A stretch of DNA of 64,000 nucleotides from the NCBI RefSeq assembly GCF_001649575.2, contig NC_051436.1, positions 11,994,010-12,058,009 on the forward strand, in the 5' to 3' direction. A program made the translations under genes and the position numbers. The DNA is from Kryptolebias marmoratus. Its lineage: Eukaryota; Chordata; Actinopteri; Cyprinodontiformes; Rivulidae. The first letter of the stretch is position 1, and each line of letters opens with the position of its first letter. The notes under the pieces were generated by a model. That model made no database searches and was not told where the DNA came from. It worked only from the letters and a program-made list of their open reading frames with translations. Positions 1-10,360 of the stretch are shown piece after piece.

Positions 1-769
1 TTAAATAAATACAATTTTATCAACAGTATTAAACTTACAACCAACCTATGGCTATTTTCAAAATCAACCAAGTATTTTATCCACAGAACTTTATAAAATT
101 TATTACCAAGAAAATACTCTCATTATCTCATAATGCCATACAGACACAATAACCAAATGTTTCACATTATCTCTTCAATGAGCCCATAAATCTCAAGACA
201 GTTAACATTAAACATTTGGTAAAATCAAACAAACTCTAAATAATTGTTGCAAACCAATCAATCCATGACAAAAGTCACACAGTAGAAATGTTTGCAACAA
301 TTATTTGGAGAAATTAGCTCTGTGACTTCTTTACCTCCAACACCATCTCAGAAGCAACAGACTATTATTGTTTCAAAAGTTTGCTTTCTTACCGGTTGCC
401 TCTCTGGTGTTTGTAAATGTCAGCTCTGCACAGATTTTTCCATGTCTGGTTGGCACCATCCACAGCATTCAAGTGTTGTGCACCATGTTTCTGGTCCCTG
501 TGTCGTCAGGTTATCACAGAATGGCTCCTACTCCCTCTCTTCTAAGTTTGACTTAACAGTAACAATTTGTACTTGGACATAAAAAAAGTGTCCAAACATT
601 ACCCTTTAAATCTGAAAATTTGTGTCTGGAAAATATGACATTTTGAATCCAAAAGAAACGCAAATAAATTCTCACACAAAGAGTCACCAGCTTTTCCAAT
701 TATGCCCATCCCAAGGCAAGACAAGAGAAATACAGTAAAACAAAACAACTGGGATTTTAAAAAAGGTAG
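1..769. other. Noncoding flank, nothing recognised
   Basis: AT-rich sequence to the left of the first LTR retrotransposon. Short ORFs here have no recognisable domain. No repeat family was identified by eye. Confidence 0.5.
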
Positions 770-774
770 TACAC

Positions 775-1201
775 TGTTACGACCCGGCTCATGAGCCGCA
801 ACAAAAAGCCAGAGAGACACGGCCTTCAATAAAAGAATACAGTATTTATTGTACGATCCAAGCAAATAAACAGGACCAGCATCGACAAGCGGGTGCCCCC
901 CCCCCTGTGGTCGGTGTCATTGCTCCACGGATAAGCCCTGCGAAAAGAAAAGAAAAGTCAAACAAACCATCCAAACCAGGACCGGGTGAGCAGGCAGCTG
1001 GGGGAAGAGCCACCTCTGTAGAATCAAGCTGGGTGGAGAAGCCGGCTCCGCTCCAAGCCAGCTTCAGCTCCTGTCCTCCCCCACCCGTCACGCGCTGAAG
1101 CAGGCTGCTTATCTCCCAAGGACGCGCTGGGCCTGGCGAATCCTGGTCCCGCCCCTTCCGCTCCGCCTCAGGACAAAACACAATAACTGACGGACGTCAC
1201 A
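775..1201 (-). repeat. 3' LTR of the Gmr1-like element (427 bp)
   Basis: Starts TGTTACGACC and ends GTCACA on the plus strand. It matches 6399-6822 almost base for base, with one substitution and 3 extra nt. It contains a minus-strand AATAAA at 845-850, a plausible polyadenylation signal about 70 bp from the end of the LTR in element orientation. A run of ten C is present in both LTRs. Confidence 0.97.
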
Positions 1202-1210
1202 CCCCCACCC
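1202..1210 (-). other. Polypurine tract
   Basis: Read on the minus strand this is GGGTGGGGG directly before the 3' LTR, where plus-strand DNA synthesis of an LTR element is primed. It is short and interrupted by one T, so the exact extent is uncertain. Confidence 0.65.
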
Positions 1211-1241
1211 ACAAAACATGGGTTCCCACAAGGGAAACCCA

Positions 1242-1253
1242 AGTAAAAAAAAA

Positions 1254-1284
<31 letters not shown>
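1242..1284. repeat. (TAAA)n microsatellite inside the element
   Basis: About ten tandem TAAA units, preceded by a run of A, lie between the gag-pol stop codon and the polypurine tract. The tract is within the 3' untranslated part of the retrotransposon, so it either belongs to the family or expanded after insertion. Confidence 0.9.
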
Positions 1285-1318
1285 ACAACAATCATCCAGA
1301 TCTAAGATGCATTGTCGT

Positions 1319-4300
1319 TTACAATACAGGGGCACGAGAAAGCGCATCCGCAACTACATTATCTCGTCCTTTTATGTACCGTATATCCAAAGAAAAAGAC
1401 TGCAAAAAGAGCAACCAACGAACCAAACGTTGATTAGGACATTTTAGCGTCGTCAAAAATGTAAGCGGATTATGATCCGTATATACAACAATAGGAGCAC
1501 CACCCCCCAAGTAAACATCAAAGTGCTGCAAAGCCAGGATTAAAGCAAGTGTCTCCTTTTCGATCACAGAGTAATTTAATTGATGTTTGTTAAATTTTTT
1601 TGAAAAATAACTGACTGGCTTGCAATTTCCCTGGTCATCCATTTGTGTCAAAACTGCACCTGCACCCACATAACTGGCATCCACATGGAGCTGAAAAGGA
1701 GCATTCAAGCGTGGGGCAGCCAAAACCGGAGCACAACAGAGAAGCTGCTTTACCTGCTCAAACGCATGCTGACAAGAAGGAGACCAGTCAAACTTGGCAT
1801 CCTTAGAAAGCAAGCTGGTTAATGGGGCTACTACCGAAGAAAAGTTTTTACAGAAACAACGATAATAACCAACCAGACCAAGAAAACGCATGAGATCCTT
1901 CTTTGTAACCGGAACAGGAAAGTTCTGTACTGCTTGCACCTTGGCTGCGAGTGGGCGCACTTGACCCTGCCCAACTACATGGCCGAGGTATGTCACGGTT
2001 GCTTTCGCAAACTCACACTTAGCAAGATTAATTGTAAGTCCTGCCACCGACAAGCGAGTAAACAAGTCGTGAATGCGCTCCATGTGTTGTTCCCAAGTAT
2101 CAGAATAAATCACTACGTCATCTAAATACACCGCGCAACCTGGCATATCTCCCACCACATAATTCATTAATCGTTGAAAAGTAGCGGGTGCATTCCGAAG
2201 TCCAAACGGCATAACTGTGTATGAATACAACCCAGAAGGAGTAACAAACGCAGCTAACTCCTGTGCACGTTTTGTCAGAGGAACTTGCCAGTACCCTTTA
2301 AGCAAGTCAAACCTGCTAACGAATTTAGCCGAACCAACTTGATCCACACAATCATCCATTCTAGGAAGTGGAAACGAATCGGGCTTTGTGACAGCATTTA
2401 ATTTTCTATAGTCTGAACAAAAACGGAATGTATTATCCGGTTTAGGAACCAAAATGCAGGGAGATGCCCAACTAGACGAAGATGGCTCAGCTATCCCATT
2501 ATCCAACATATATTTCACTTCTGCATCAAGACATTTTCGTTTCTCCATGTTTACCCGATAAAAATGTTGTTTTATGGGACTCGCCTGACCCACATCAATA
2601 TCATGTTCCAACCAAGTTGTACGCCCAGGAGTATCAGAAAACAAACCCGGGAAGCTATAAATTAGCTCACTCAACTGTTTTGAATGATGTTCAGAAAGAT
2701 GTGATAGTAACACATCCAATTTCTGCAGCGACTCCGAGTTGGAAAGACGCCCGTGCGTCATGGCGCTGTCCAAGGTACCAGTCTCCTCGTTAGAACAAGT
2801 GGCCATACAAACCTCATTAACCGCACAAACTGGGTGTATGTCCTCGGGAGATTTTTTTACCTGATCTCGCGCATAGTATGGTTTTAGCAAATTCACGTGG
2901 CACAACTGCGTGGTTTTTCTGCGCTCAGGCGTTGCAATGAGGTAGTTCTGATCAGAGAGCCGCTTTAACACTGTATACGGGCCGGAAAACTTCGCTTGAA
3001 AAGGAGATGAAATAATGGGACACAGTGCCAAAACCTGATCCCCGGGCAAAAACGAGCGTTCCACTGCTCGACGATCAAATAAAGATTTCATTTTCTGTTG
3101 GCTAGCAGACAATTTTTCTTTAGCCAAATTCCGTGCTGCATACAGTCTATGCCTAAAGCCGTTCACATAGTCAATGAGATTTTGGGGTGGTTCTGGTTCT
3201 TTCCACTCCGCTGCCACAGCTGCTAAGGGACCCTTAACGGTGTGTCCAAACACCAACTCATTTGGACTAAAGCCTATGCTCTCCTGAGTAACCTCCCGAG
3301 CAGCCAACATCAACCATGGTAACCCATCCTCCCAATCCTTCCCCAGTTCTATACAATAAGCACGGAGCAATGACTTTAAAGTTTGATGAAAACGCTCCAA
3401 CGCTCCCTGACTTTCTGCATGGTAAGCCGTAGATCTGTTGTGTTTAACACGAAGCTGTTTTAGCACCTGGCCAAAAAGACGTGAAGAGAAATTTGTGCCT
3501 TGATCCGACTGAATAGTCTGTGGAATGCCAAATACAGAGATGAACTGAGAAAGAGCACGCACCACAGATTTTGCTGTTATTGTGCGTAACGGGTAAGCAG
3601 CCGGATATCGAGTACTTTGGCACATAACCGTTAACAAATAGCAAGCCCCAGATCGCGACCTTGGCAAGGGACCCACACAATCAATGATTAGGTGCTCAAA
3701 CGGTTCTGTTGCAACAGGGATGGGTAATAAAGGCGTGGGTTTCAAAGGTTGGTTAGGCTTTGCAGTTAGCTGACAGACATGACATGTCCTAACATAGGAG
3801 GAAATATCCCTCTTCAAACGAGGCCAAAAAAAATGTCTAAGGACTCGGTCATATGTTTTTTTTACACCTGCATGTCCAGAATCATCATGTGCTACTTTCA
3901 ACAGTGCCTCACGATATTTAGAGGGAACTACCACTTGAAACACCGCATGTTCCACAGAACCAAAATGTGGCACCCATCTTCTCATTAGCACAGAGTTTCG
4001 AAGAAAATACGCACCTTCGTGGTCTGACACAGCCCCCTCCGGACGAACCTGTTGAAATAATTCTTTTAATGAGGAATCTGCACGTTGGTCAGTTATCAAA
4101 TCAGTACTAGTGACAGGAAATGGAAAATCAGCAAGAGGCAAAAAGAACTTGTAATCTTTATTTTCCTCTTGTGCGTCCTTGTCACCGTTCACTTGAGAGC
4201 GCGACATAGCTCGAGTCACAGCACAAGCAGTGAAAACGTTCGACAATTCACGCTCATTCTCCTCTTGTCGATCCAACTTTTGAGACTCCGGCTCACTGCC

Positions 4301-5863
4301 GACTGAGGGTGTGGGTGATTCATCTGTCCACATGCTGGAACCCGCTAGATCATTACCCAAAATGACCGAGACCCCGTCAATAGGTAACGCAGGTCGCACC
4401 GCCAACAAAGCCTCTCCACAAAAAAGCTGGCACTCCAAAAACACCCTGTGGAGAGGAACCAACAAAATATTCAAACCCATATCCCTCACCGGAATACAGT
4501 TGTCCGTCTCTGTATGCTCAGGGAGAGGCAACACATCCGCCCGAATAAAAGAATTAAACGCACCAGTGTCTCTAAGTACTTTCACAGGTATCTTCTTTTC
4601 ACCTTTTGCCAATGATACATAACCATCTCTTATAAATGGTAAATATGATTCCACAGGCTCTACGAGCGGCGATTCCTTTCGTTTCTCTACACCTGTAAAC
4701 ACAGGTGCCGCTAAACCCGCCCCCTCTGGCCTAGACTGAAATGTTGGGGTTCTAGACTTAAATAGATGGCAATCCGCCTTCCAATGACCACGCTTATGGC
4801 AGTAGTTACAACGATCATTACTGTCAAAAGAACCAGGAGGTTTAACTTCCACCTTACGCAAACCAGCAGGACGGCGAGAACTATCGCTTCGCCCAATGTC
4901 CCTCCTGAAACCACTTGCTGTCGGAAACTGGGATTTATGGGTCAAAACGTAATCATCCGCGAGCGCCGCGGCTGCAGCTGCCGTCTGAGCTTTCTGTTCA
5001 CAAATATAAGTAGCAACCACCTCAGGAACTGAGTTTTTAAGTTGTTCCAAAACAACAAGTTCACATAGCTGCTCAAAGGTTTTAACTTCTGCTGCCGCGC
5101 ACCACCGCATAAAATGCATTTTAATATCTCTGGCAAATTCCAGGTAACTCTGCTCAGAGTTTTTTCTGCAACTCCGAAACCTCTGCCTATATGCCTCAGG
5201 CACCAACTCATAAGTTTTTAAAACAGCAGCTTTCACCTTAGCATAGTCATGGCAATCAGAGTCAGACAACATAGAAAAAACTTCCTGAGCACGCCCCACA
5301 AGCACACACTGCAACAACAGCACACGTGCAGAATCAGACCAGCTGCGCGCCTCAGCCACACGCTCAAAAATGACGAAAAAAGAATCTGGATCAAGTTCAT
5401 TAAATTTAGGCAATAAACGTACATTCCCAATGACATCAAACTCCATATCAACTGCCTCAGAAGCAACGGAAGAAGAACGAGAGACTCCAGACGCAACACT
5501 CTGTTTAGCCAAATCTAGCCGTGTCCGTTCGATCTCCAACCTAGTGTGCTCTGCTTCCAGTTGTACTTTCATTTTGAACTTATCGTGTTCAAACTGTAAC
5601 AACAGCAATTCCCTATGCTGCTCAAATGTCAAACCAGGAGGTAAAACAGTAGGTTTAGCTGTAATCTCACCAACTGAGTTGTGCAAAATGTCCTTTTCAA
5701 CTAAATTTGCGACCAAAATGGACTTCACATTCTCTTTAGACCGTCGGCCATCAATTTCCACACCGTAATGTTTTCCAATCTCGAATAATTGCTCTTTTGA
5801 GCAACCTTCCAAAAACTCCTCTGAGGGAGAATCAAAAAATTCAGAGAGAGAAGTCATGATCAT
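1319..5863 (-). CDS. gag-pol: Gag-PR-IN-RT-RNase H polyprotein, Gmr1-like Gypsy
   Basis: A 1514-codon ORF without interruption, ATG at 5863, TAA at 1319. Domains in order: Gag with an N-terminal SAP-like helical region (about 5-60), a coiled segment (80-120) and a SCAN-like capsid segment (about 221-310); CCHC zinc knuckle C352-C355-H360-C365; aspartic protease with DTG at 432-434 and the ILGNDL flap-region motif at 501-506; integrase zinc finger H659/H664/C694/C697; integrase core D728, D787, E823 with exactly 35 residues between the last two; a GPY module near 961-963; RT with D1186 and YLDD at 1246-1249; RNase H with D1395, E1435 or E1437, D1463 and D1506. All catalytic residues I looked for are present. 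Gag and Pol share one frame, so no frameshift is needed; how the Gag excess is made is not visible. The protein acts in cytoplasmic particles to copy and integrate the element. Confidence 0.97.
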   Translation of the reverse strand: MIMTSLSEFFDSPSEEFLEGCSKEQLFEIGKHYGVEIDGRRSKENVKSILVANLVEKDILHNSVGEITAKPTVLPPGLTFEQHRELLLLQFEHDKFKMKVQLEAEHTRLEIERTRLDLAKQSVASGVSRSSSVASEAVDMEFDVIGNVRLLPKFNELDPDSFFVIFERVAEARSWSDSARVLLLQCVLVGRAQEVFSMLSDSDCHDYAKVKAAVLKTYELVPEAYRQRFRSCRKNSEQSYLEFARDIKMHFMRWCAAAEVKTFEQLCELVVLEQLKNSVPEVVATYICEQKAQTAAAAAALADDYVLTHKSQFPTASGFRRDIGRSDSSRRPAGLRKVEVKPPGSFDSNDRCNYCHKRGHWKADCHLFKSRTPTFQSRPEGAGLAAPVFTGVEKRKESPLVEPVESYLPFIRDGYVSLAKGEKKIPVKVLRDTGAFNSFIRADVLPLPEHTETDNCIPVRDMGLNILLVPLHRVFLECQLFCGEALLAVRPALPIDGVSVILGNDLAGSSMWTDESPTPSVGSEPESQKLDRQEENERELSNVFTACAVTRAMSRSQVNGDKDAQEENKDYKFFLPLADFPFPVTSTDLITDQRADSSLKELFQQVRPEGAVSDHEGAYFLRNSVLMRRWVPHFGSVEHAVFQVVVPSKYREALLKVAHDDSGHAGVKKTYDRVLRHFFWPRLKRDISSYVRTCHVCQLTAKPNQPLKPTPLLPIPVATEPFEHLIIDCVGPLPRSRSGACYLLTVMCQSTRYPAAYPLRTITAKSVVRALSQFISVFGIPQTIQSDQGTNFSSRLFGQVLKQLRVKHNRSTAYHAESQGALERFHQTLKSLLRAYCIELGKDWEDGLPWLMLAAREVTQESIGFSPNELVFGHTVKGPLAAVAAEWKEPEPPQNLIDYVNGFRHRLYAARNLAKEKLSASQQKMKSLFDRRAVERSFLPGDQVLALCPIISSPFQAKFSGPYTVLKRLSDQNYLIATPERRKTTQLCHVNLLKPYYARDQVKKSPEDIHPVCAVNEVCMATCSNEETGTLDSAMTHGRLSNSESLQKLDVLLSHLSEHHSKQLSELIYSFPGLFSDTPGRTTWLEHDIDVGQASPIKQHFYRVNMEKRKCLDAEVKYMLDNGIAEPSSSSWASPCILVPKPDNTFRFCSDYRKLNAVTKPDSFPLPRMDDCVDQVGSAKFVSRFDLLKGYWQVPLTKRAQELAAFVTPSGLYSYTVMPFGLRNAPATFQRLMNYVVGDMPGCAVYLDDVVIYSDTWEQHMERIHDLFTRLSVAGLTINLAKCEFAKATVTYLGHVVGQGQVRPLAAKVQAVQNFPVPVTKKDLMRFLGLVGYYRCFCKNFSSVVAPLTSLLSKDAKFDWSPSCQHAFEQVKQLLCCAPVLAAPRLNAPFQLHVDASYVGAGAVLTQMDDQGNCKPVSYFSKKFNKHQLNYSVIEKETLALILALQHFDVYLGGGAPIVVYTDHNPLTFLTTLKCPNQRLVRWLLFLQSFSLDIRYIKGRDNVVADALSRAPVL

Positions 5864-6383
5864 TCATAACGAAACGCAAACAGTAACCAGGGAAAAGTGC
5901 CAAGTCGTGTACCCAAAGGCAGACTGAGAAACCCCACTATTCTTGCCTATATACAAAAACTTACCTAACAGCTGATCCCTAGTCTTCACGCTTTTCGGCG
6001 GCGGGTTGTTACGCACCTTAAACCAGCGGGCCAGAAAGGAAATCTATACAGATTCCCTGCCTAGAATCCCACGGACGTGCTCCCGAGATAACTGTAAACA
6101 GTTAACACTAACCACCTAGAAGCGACACTACAAAGACAACGACCAGATGAAGCCCAAAGGAGCTACACCTCTATCGCCTATCAGGGGACCAAAGCTGCAA
6201 ACAGGTGTACACGATGAACACTCAACCCACTGATTACAGAAAAAAAATAAACGCCAAGCCACACCCGGAGAAAACAAACAAACAAAACAAACTACGCCAT
6301 CCAACAACCACAAAAAAAATAAAAATCCAGAAACCAAATCTTAACCAAAAACAAACTATCCAACGCAACCAGGTTCAACTAAC
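5864..6383 (-). other. 5' leader of the Gmr1-like element
   Basis: Untranslated stretch between primer binding site and gag-pol start. No long ORF or recognised domain. It is rich in A and C on the plus strand (G and T in the transcript) and probably holds packaging and translation signals that I cannot point to. Confidence 0.7.
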
Positions 6384-6395
6384 GACGAGCCCCCA
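6384..6395 (-). other. Primer binding site, tRNA-Pro type
   Basis: On the minus strand TGGGGGCTCGTC lies 3 nt after the 5' LTR. This 12-nt string is the complement of the tRNA-Pro 3' end used as the minus-strand primer by several vertebrate retroelements. The match stops after 12 nt. Confidence 0.8.
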
Positions 6396-6398
6396 TTT

Positions 6399-6822
6399 TG
6401 TTACGACCCGGCTCATGAGCCGCAACAAAAAGCCAGAGAGACACGGCCTTCAATAAAAGAATACAGTATTTATTGTACGATCCAAGCAAATAAACAGGAC
6501 CAGCATCGACAAGCGGGTGCCCCCCCCCCTGTGGTCGGTGTCATTGCTCCACGGATAAGCCCTGCGAAAAGAAAAGAAAAGTCAAACAAACCATCCAAAC
6601 CAGGACCGGGTGAGCAGGCAGCTGGGGGAAGAGCCCCCTCTGTAGAATCAAGCTGGGTGGAGAAGCCGGCTCCGCTCCAAGCCAGCTTCAGCTCCTGTCC
6701 TCCCCCCGTCACGCGCTGAAGCAGGCTGCTTATCTCCCAAGGACGCGCTGGGCCTGGCGAATCCTGGTCCCGCCCCTTCCGCTCCGCCTCAGGACAAAAC
6801 ACAATAACTGACGGACGTCACA
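6399..6822 (-). repeat. 5' LTR of the Gmr1-like element (424 bp)
   Basis: Near-identical partner of 775-1201, followed by the second copy of the 5-bp duplication. In element orientation it holds the promoter. A minus-strand AATAAA is at 6469-6474. The antisense ORFs seen in both LTRs are shared only because the LTRs are identical, and are not genes. Confidence 0.97.
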
Positions 6823-6827
6823 TACAC

Positions 6828-7477
6828 AAATTAATGAGTTGCATTACTGTAAGTACATCTAGTTTTTATTTACCAAATACAGCCTGCACTTTAAAAGTGC
6901 TGAAGTACTTTTGCAGCCATTAAAGCAGTAGTTCAGATCATTTGAAGTGAAGTATATCATAATATTTTCTGGTAACGTGAAGATTTTTAAAATACTGTAC
7001 ATGATAACATTTTTACAGTAGTCGTGTGCAGGTATGAGTTTACTGGTGTTCGTCTGTAAGATGAGGTGTTTTACAGTAAAATTGCAAATGACAGGAATGA
7101 CTTACTGACTTCCTAGGTGAGTCAGTCTGTTGGAAAAGGAGCTTCGCTGCCTTTGTAAGGTGTCATGAGGGGAAGGGTACAGATTGTCCACGATGGAGAG
7201 CAGTTTTTGGTTAGTAGGTAAGACAGGTACTCACATTGTCCAGGCCAACTGCCATACCACACAAGCAATATAGTTAGTACTTTTTGAGCGATTGTATCCG
7301 TCACAAAACAGCGAATTCGAAGAAAGCAGCAGAACTCTTCATCGAGGCTCGGCTCATGGCTAACCAAAGGAGGTCTCGTTTTATATTGTCTTTCAGCTTT
7401 ATAAAACAGTTCTGTCTCAAAAATGTCATACGGGAATGAAAGAACACTATATCGGTTGATAATAAACTTCTAAACCT
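6828..7477. other. AT-rich noncoding DNA
   Basis: No gene or clear repeat boundary recognised. The part after about 7200 may belong to the same old interspersed elements that surround the MITE at 7478-7690. Confidence 0.45.
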
Positions 7478-7690
7478 TTGCGTGGCACTGTTTGTTTAGT
7501 TTGTTGCTGTTTTCTCAACCGTACAATGTTACTGCTCGAACGTATGTGTGCTGAGCAGAGACCGTGAAAATGTCAGTGTCCTGATGCTGCGGAATGGATC
7601 AGTCTACAAGGAGTTGATTAAATCTTTGATTGACTAGATGTTGAGAAAACAGCAACAAGCTAAACAAATGCTGTCTTGCAAAGTACATAT
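7478..7690. mobile_element. Palindromic MITE, family B (copy 1)
   Basis: The left part (7490-7520, tttagtttgttgctgtttt and on) recurs inverted at 7640-7670 (gttgagaaaacagcaacaag). The internal segment resembles those of 10215-10360 and 30520-30745. The inverted ends, short length and lack of an ORF fit a non-autonomous DNA transposon. Target duplications were not resolved. Confidence 0.65.
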
Positions 7691-9718
7691 CACCTATTGC
7701 AGTGTTTTTTCACACCCGTGTGACATTTGTGAGAAAGAATTGTTTTTTAAGCTTGAAAAACAATTTAAAACAGGCCCTCGTTTGGCTAGCCATTAGCCTA
7801 CCGCAGAGAAGGACTTTTGCCTTTTTTTTCATACTCTTGTCTTCTCTGACTGATGTCAGTACTGATAAGGTACTAACTACTACTAGTATTTTAACTGGCC
7901 TAGGAATACTTAACATAAATCTTATTTTGTGAGTCTCATTACTCATAGAAATGATGACAACCTCCTCAGACCAAAAAAAAAAAAAAAGTGAAGCCAAATT
8001 TCTTTGATAATTAATGGGAGTGCTGTAGAAAAATAGGGGTGAATATCTCATGCTTTTTTAGTCCTATCATACACCAAATGCTTGCTACAAAACCCTTTCA
8101 TTAATGAGAAACTTCACCGTGTCCAACTCTTACTAAAGGCTCCAGGTCATTCACATTAAACTTTGAGGTTTTTTTTTTTCTTTTACTACAAAGTTTTTGG
8201 AGTGTATATGGCTGGAAGGAAAGCCAGCAGACCTCAAATTATCTCCCTCCCTTTTCCAGCGTTTTTTCATCATTTCAGCTCTCTTGCACACCATTCCTTT
8301 ACTTTTTGGACATTTTACCCACAGTTATATCTGTTCTCGCTTGCACATTATTTTCTTGCTTTCTTCTTCCCTCTCCGCTCCGGTCCACGCGTCTGCCAAT
8401 TTCATGCCAGGCCAGTCCTTGGAGAATCACCAAGGGCACTGAAAACAATCAGACAACTCTTCCCTCCCCCCCCACCAATGAAAAACAGATCTGAGTTTGA
8501 AATAATGAACCATTTACTTTGCTCTCTGTCGTAATTAGGAAACACAAGATGGGAATTATTTTTAGACATGGCTCTCGTTTCCTATTTCATATTTCACAGT
8601 TCAAAATTATTTATCTAAACACAGCACTGTGCAAGTAAGCATTCTGTGGCCCGCAGCTATTTTCCACATGGGCAACCGTGAAGTCATATTGACACTAAAC
8701 ATATGGTCGGCCCTGTTTTGAGATACACTCGCAGAATCCCAACGTTTCACTTGTCTTAATGAATAATACCACGGTGGATTCTGGCGTCTGGAATCACCGG
8801 AATTTTTCAACAGCACCAGTTATGCTTTCATGCATGAATTAACGCTGTGCAGATCCACTTCTGCATGGTGCTGGGAAACACAACGGTTTGTAATTTCATT
8901 TGCTAAATTAGGAGGAAGAAACTAAAAAAAAGACCCAAACAGCCTACAGTAAGTAGTCCATTTATCTTGATTTAGTTGAACATATTATATCTCGCAGTAA
9001 AACAATTTAAGTATTTGAACAAAATCAACTGTGTTTTACACACACTAAACCTCCTATCCCCAACAATACTGGAATCCTTTCTCTTTGAGAATTTTGACTA
9101 AAAACTGGAGCTTTTCCTGCGAGCACTGAGCAGAAGAAACCTAACCCTAAGTGACAGCTTAGGAAAAGAAAATAACAAGATCTCATAAATACAACTTAAA
9201 ATGCAAATTATCCTATTGACACAAATGCACATTTCTGTACCCAGACCTCATTTCTGTAAACTTTGAAGTATTGGGGTAGTTACACAAAGAAGAGGATGTG
9301 AGTGAATTTGACAGACATGAGGGTTTATATCTTTTCTTGTTTATATTTCTGTAGGTCAAAGCAAGGAGACCCCAAACTGTAGCACTAACGGGAGACACGG
9401 AAAACATGACTCACGCTCCAGAGATTCCTAGTCAGGGACCATTAGCAGTGACGATGCCATGAACGTCTGTATCTTAGTCTAATCATTTTTAAAATCCCAG
9501 CCATTCTCTGATGTTAGATTTCAGACAGCTGGGATCATTTCTACAGCTTTTCTAAATACAGCCGGACAACAGTGAAAAATACACTCTTAACATTTTTACC
9601 ACATTCTTATCATGACTTTTTAAATATGCTACTTACCATTAGTAAAACAAGCAGGCCCCTATTAGCTTATTACCTTACCTTAAAACTTGAACCACAGCCA
9701 CGAAAGTCTAAAGTAGTT
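7691..9718. other. Noncoding DNA, nothing recognised
   Basis: About 2 kb of AT-rich sequence with homopolymer runs (for example 7972-7987 and 8168-8180). Small ORFs are T-rich and have no recognisable domain. Confidence 0.45.
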
Positions 9719-9894
9719 GTGCCCAATCCTGGTCTGGGAGGGCCACTATCCTGCATGTTTCAGATGTTTCTCTGCTTTGACACACCTGATTTGAAGTAAT
9801 AAGTGATAAACAGGCTTCTGCAGAACTTGAAGATCTGCTGAAGAGCAGGCATTTGGGATAGTGGGCCTCCAGGACCAGGACTGGACAGCAGTGG
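9719..9894. mobile_element. Palindromic MITE, family C (copy 1)
   Basis: The left end, with cccaatcctggtctgggagg and gccactatcctgca, returns inverted at the right end (gatagtgggcctccaggacc, aggactggacagca). The same arrangement occurs at 35311-35533. An internal cttctgcagaacttgaag block is common to both. This is a familiar high-copy teleost repeat type. No ORF, so it is non-autonomous. Confidence 0.8.
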
Positions 9895-10214
9895 TCTAAA
9901 GGATCATCATACAGTTGGTTATCATTAGGATGATCAACAATGAGATTAAGCCATTTGTTAATATCTGCAGTTGAAAAAGGTAGTCCCAGTCAATTTTGAA
10001 GTGATATTCTGTCAAATAGTTATCAATAATTAGAACCTTACCAGCCAGGACATAGAGCCAGTTGAAAGAAAGTGGCAAGTCTTTGTCCAGGCTAAGTTAA
10101 TGGCAAGCCACACAGGGGCCTTATTTTTATAATTTTTCGGGCTTATAAGACAGCTCTTTCTCAAAAACAACAAACTGATGTAAAATAATGCTACATTAGC
10201 TAATACTAAACTGT
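9895..10214. other. Old interspersed repeat debris
   Basis: Contains blocks that recur inverted near 7760-7830 (ggccctcgtttggctagcca and its relative at 10085-10125). No gene seen. Confidence 0.4.
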
Positions 10215-10360
10215 TACACTTTTGCATGACACCATTTGTTTAGTTTGCCACTATTTTTGTTGCTATGTACAACACGTGTACCTGTGCAGAGCAGAGACAG
10301 AACGTGTACGAGTCGATGCTGCCAAATGTATCAATCCACTGGGAGTTGAGTAAACCTTTG
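10215..10360. mobile_element. Partial family B MITE
   Basis: Shares cttttgcatgacaccatttg and tttagtttgccac with 30520-30570, and the internal gggagttgagtaaacctttg with 7600-7630. The opposite inverted end is not recognisable, so it is truncated. Confidence 0.5.

Larger units (their letters stand above)
770..6827 (-). mobile_element. Complete Gmr1-like Ty3/Gypsy LTR retrotransposon with target-site duplication
   Basis: A full-length LTR retrotransposon read on the minus strand. The LTRs begin TG and end CA on either strand and are flanked by the 5-bp duplication TACAC (770-774 and 6823-6827). Between the LTRs lie, in element order, a tRNA-Pro-type primer binding site, a leader of about 530 nt without a long ORF, one 1514-codon gag-pol ORF and a short purine-rich tract before the 3' LTR. 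Pol has integrase upstream of reverse transcriptase, the Ty1/copia-like order known within Gypsy only from the Gmr1-like group of deuterostomes. The LTRs differ by one substitution (a in the left copy, c in the right, in gcc(a/c)cctct) and one 3-nt indel (near 1081 versus 6706). The insertion is therefore recent and the copy may still be competent. Host DNA on both sides is ordinary AT-rich sequence. Confidence 0.97.

Noticed and set aside
846..1181. 111-aa minus-strand ORF in the left LTR and its twin at 6470-6802
   Set aside because: Both follow from LTR identity. They have no domain, and the indel between LTRs changes them without consequence.
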